Source: Cellulomonas sp. Leaf395
GTDB lineage: Bacteria; Actinomycetota; Actinomycetes; Actinomycetales; Cellulomonadaceae
Length of the DNA stretch: 64,000 bases
Assembly (NCBI RefSeq): GCF_001424125.1
Contig: NZ_LMQI01000002.1
Location: 558,001-622,000, forward strand
Reading direction: 5' to 3'
This document shows positions 63,001 through 64,000 of this stretch, one piece after another. Within the stretch, counting starts at the first letter, position 1, and every line of letters starts with the position of its first letter. The notes under the pieces are model-generated. The model made no database searches and was not told where the DNA came from. It saw only the letters and a list, made by a program, of their open reading frames with translations. Position numbers and translations under genes: made by a program.

Positions 63001-63878
63001 GCGGAGGTGCTCCCGTTCGTGGTCGTCGCGTCGCTCGTCGTCGCTGTCCCGCTCGTCGCACGTTCGGGTGCGTCCGGCGAGATCCTCGGCGCGACGGCAC
63101 CCGGTGCCATGCCGGCGGAACCGCTGGTGATGAGCTCGATGACCTCGGTGCGCGACGTGTCCGTGGTGCGCACCTGAGCGGCCGTCTGGCCCAGGTAGAG
63201 GACGTTGATGGAGTCCGCGACCTCGAAGACGTCGTTCATGTTGTGCGAGACCAGGACGACCGCCAAGCCGGCGTCGGCCAGCCTCCTGACGAGCTGCAGC
63301 ACCTGCTCGGTCTGCGCCACGCCCAGGGCGGCGGTCGGCTCGTCGAGGATCACGAGCTTGGAGTTCCACAGCACGGCGCGCGCGATGGCGACCGTCTGGC
63401 GCTGGCCGCCGGAGAGGCTGGCGACGTGCTGCCGGATGGACCGCACGGTCCGCACCGACAGGCTGGCCAGCACCTCCGCGGCGCGGGTCTCCATCGCGGA
63501 CTCGTCGAGGCGGAAGCCCTTCTTCAGCTCCCGGCCCAGGAACATGTTGTGGACGATGTCGAGGTTGTCGCAGAGGGCGAGGTCCTGGTAGACGACCTCG
63601 ACGCCCAGCGCGTTGGCGTCCGCCGGGGAGCTGATGTGGGTCTGCTCGCCCTCGAACAGCACGTCGCCCGCGTCGAACGGGTAGATCCCGGCGACGCACT
63701 TGATCATCGTCGACTTGCCGGCGCCGTTGTCGCCGACCAGGGCCGTCACCTCACCCGCGCGGGCGACCAGGTCTACGCCGCGCAGCGCGTGCACCGCGCC
63801 GAAGTTCTTGCGACCACCCCGGACCTCGAGCGTCGGTGGCGGGGCCAGGTCGGGTGCGGCATGCGCTGCTTGTGTCAT
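62997..63878 (-). CDS. Sugar ABC transporter ATP-binding protein
   Basis: A 293-aa ABC ATPase of the single-domain (XylG-half) type: Walker A VGDNGAGKSTMIKCV, signature SLSGGQRQTVAIARA, Walker B KLVILDEPTAALGV, switch His in LVSHNMNDVFEV. It starts at the ATG at 63878 after an SD-like GAGGTGG; an upstream in-frame ATG at 63908 is less likely. A C-terminal Thr/Ala-rich tail follows. Single ATPase domains like this form homodimers with the permease in FrcA/XylG-like ribose or fructose-type uptake. Confidence 0.92.
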   Translation of the reverse strand: MTQAAHAAPDLAPPPTLEVRGGRKNFGAVHALRGVDLVARAGEVTALVGDNGAGKSTMIKCVAGIYPFDAGDVLFEGEQTHISSPADANALGVEVVYQDLALCDNLDIVHNMFLGRELKKGFRLDESAMETRAAEVLASLSVRTVRSIRQHVASLSGGQRQTVAIARAVLWNSKLVILDEPTAALGVAQTEQVLQLVRRLADAGLAVVLVSHNMNDVFEVADSINVLYLGQTAAQVRTTDTSRTEVIELITSGSAGMAPGAVAPRISPDAPERATSGTATTSDATTTNGSTSA

Positions 63879-63904
63879 CGTCCACCTCGTGGGGGTCTGT
63901 CGGT

Positions 63905-64000
63905 TCACCCCGCGTCGTCGCGGGTCTGTGCAGGTTCTTCGGCGACGTCGTCGTCGCGCTCCCGCGCGCCAGGTCGGGGCCGGCCGCTCGCGCGGACCGG
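63905..64000 (-). CDS. Possible C-terminus of an upstream gene (partial)
   Basis: The minus strand from the window edge is open for 31 codons (ending VAEEPAQTRDDAG) to a TGA at 63905, 27 bases before the ATPase start. It may be the end of the gene preceding the transporter ATPase. Sequence too short for a family. Confidence 0.3.
   Translation of the reverse strand, partial: PVRASGRPRPGARERDDDVAEEPAQTRDDAG

Noticed and set aside
1..64000. CRISPR arrays
   Set aside because: No regularly spaced repeats were seen on reading; no cas genes are present.
1..64000. Complete insertion sequences
   Set aside because: No DDE or HUH transposase frame with terminal repeats was found; rearrangements appear to be by the integrase or homologous recombination.

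Overview
This is high-GC actinobacterial DNA, most likely from a Micrococcales genome such as Cellulomonas or a relative. The inference rests on very high GC, dense ATGA/GTGA-coupled operons, GTG and leaderless starts, the chromosomal order ftsE-ftsX-M23 peptidase-smpB-ssrA, and an ssrA tag reading ANTNRTDFALAA. No species call is possible from sequence alone.

Layout. (1) 1-6160, + strand: the 3' part of a Tad/Flp-type pilus or secretion locus (TadB-like, TadC-like, Flp-like pilin, two TadE-like, TadG-like), then a membrane protein with two LysM domains and a C-terminal BTAD-type domain. (2) 6310-14060, - strand: a decayed CpaF/TadA ATPase fragment, then a defence-like operon read right to left: three tiny ORFs, a RecB-like nuclease with an FeS-type Cys cluster, an SF1 helicase, a broken Mod-type methyltransferase fragment and a DUF262-DUF1524 (GmrSD-like) enzyme. 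(3) 14897-24152, + strand: a conjugation (T4SS) operon with a small membrane subunit, VirB6/TrbL-like, SCO6880-like, VirB4-like ATPase, DnaB-N-like protein, TraG/VirD4 coupling protein, SLT/amidase lysin and ArdC-like antirestriction protein. (4) 24153-34379: relics, hypothetical genes, a DUF4913 gene and a MobF relaxase/helicase. (5) 34607-50634: stacked defence cargo, namely a ScoMcrA-like HNH enzyme, a Septu-like PtuA-PtuB pair, a DISARM DrmD-like relic, and a long operon of an 84-aa ORF, a C5 cytosine methyltransferase, DptF-, DptG- and DptH-like proteins and Vsr. (6) 50872-52130: a tyrosine integrase next to the 3' end of ssrA, which marks the right end of an integrated element. (7) 52130-64000: chromosomal backbone (ssrA, a frameshifted PDZ protease, DNA ligase, DUF2207 protein, smpB, M23 peptidase, ftsX, ftsE, ROK regulator, sugar ABC transporter).

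How it fits together. The window is best read as most of an ssrA-integrated conjugative element with at least one defence module inside the transfer region and a larger hot spot between the relaxase end and the integrase. The most interesting unit is 40300-50634. There a cytosine-5 methyltransferase stands where phosphorothioation genes would normally partner a DptFGH-like restriction complex, and the module ends with a Vsr mismatch endonuclease. That points to a methylation-marked, HerA/PD-(D/E)XK-based restriction system. Several relics (CpaF, Mod, M23, OGG-like, DrmD fused to a second copy of a neighbouring gene's 3' end) show repeated gain and loss of cargo. The left end of the element was not found in the window.
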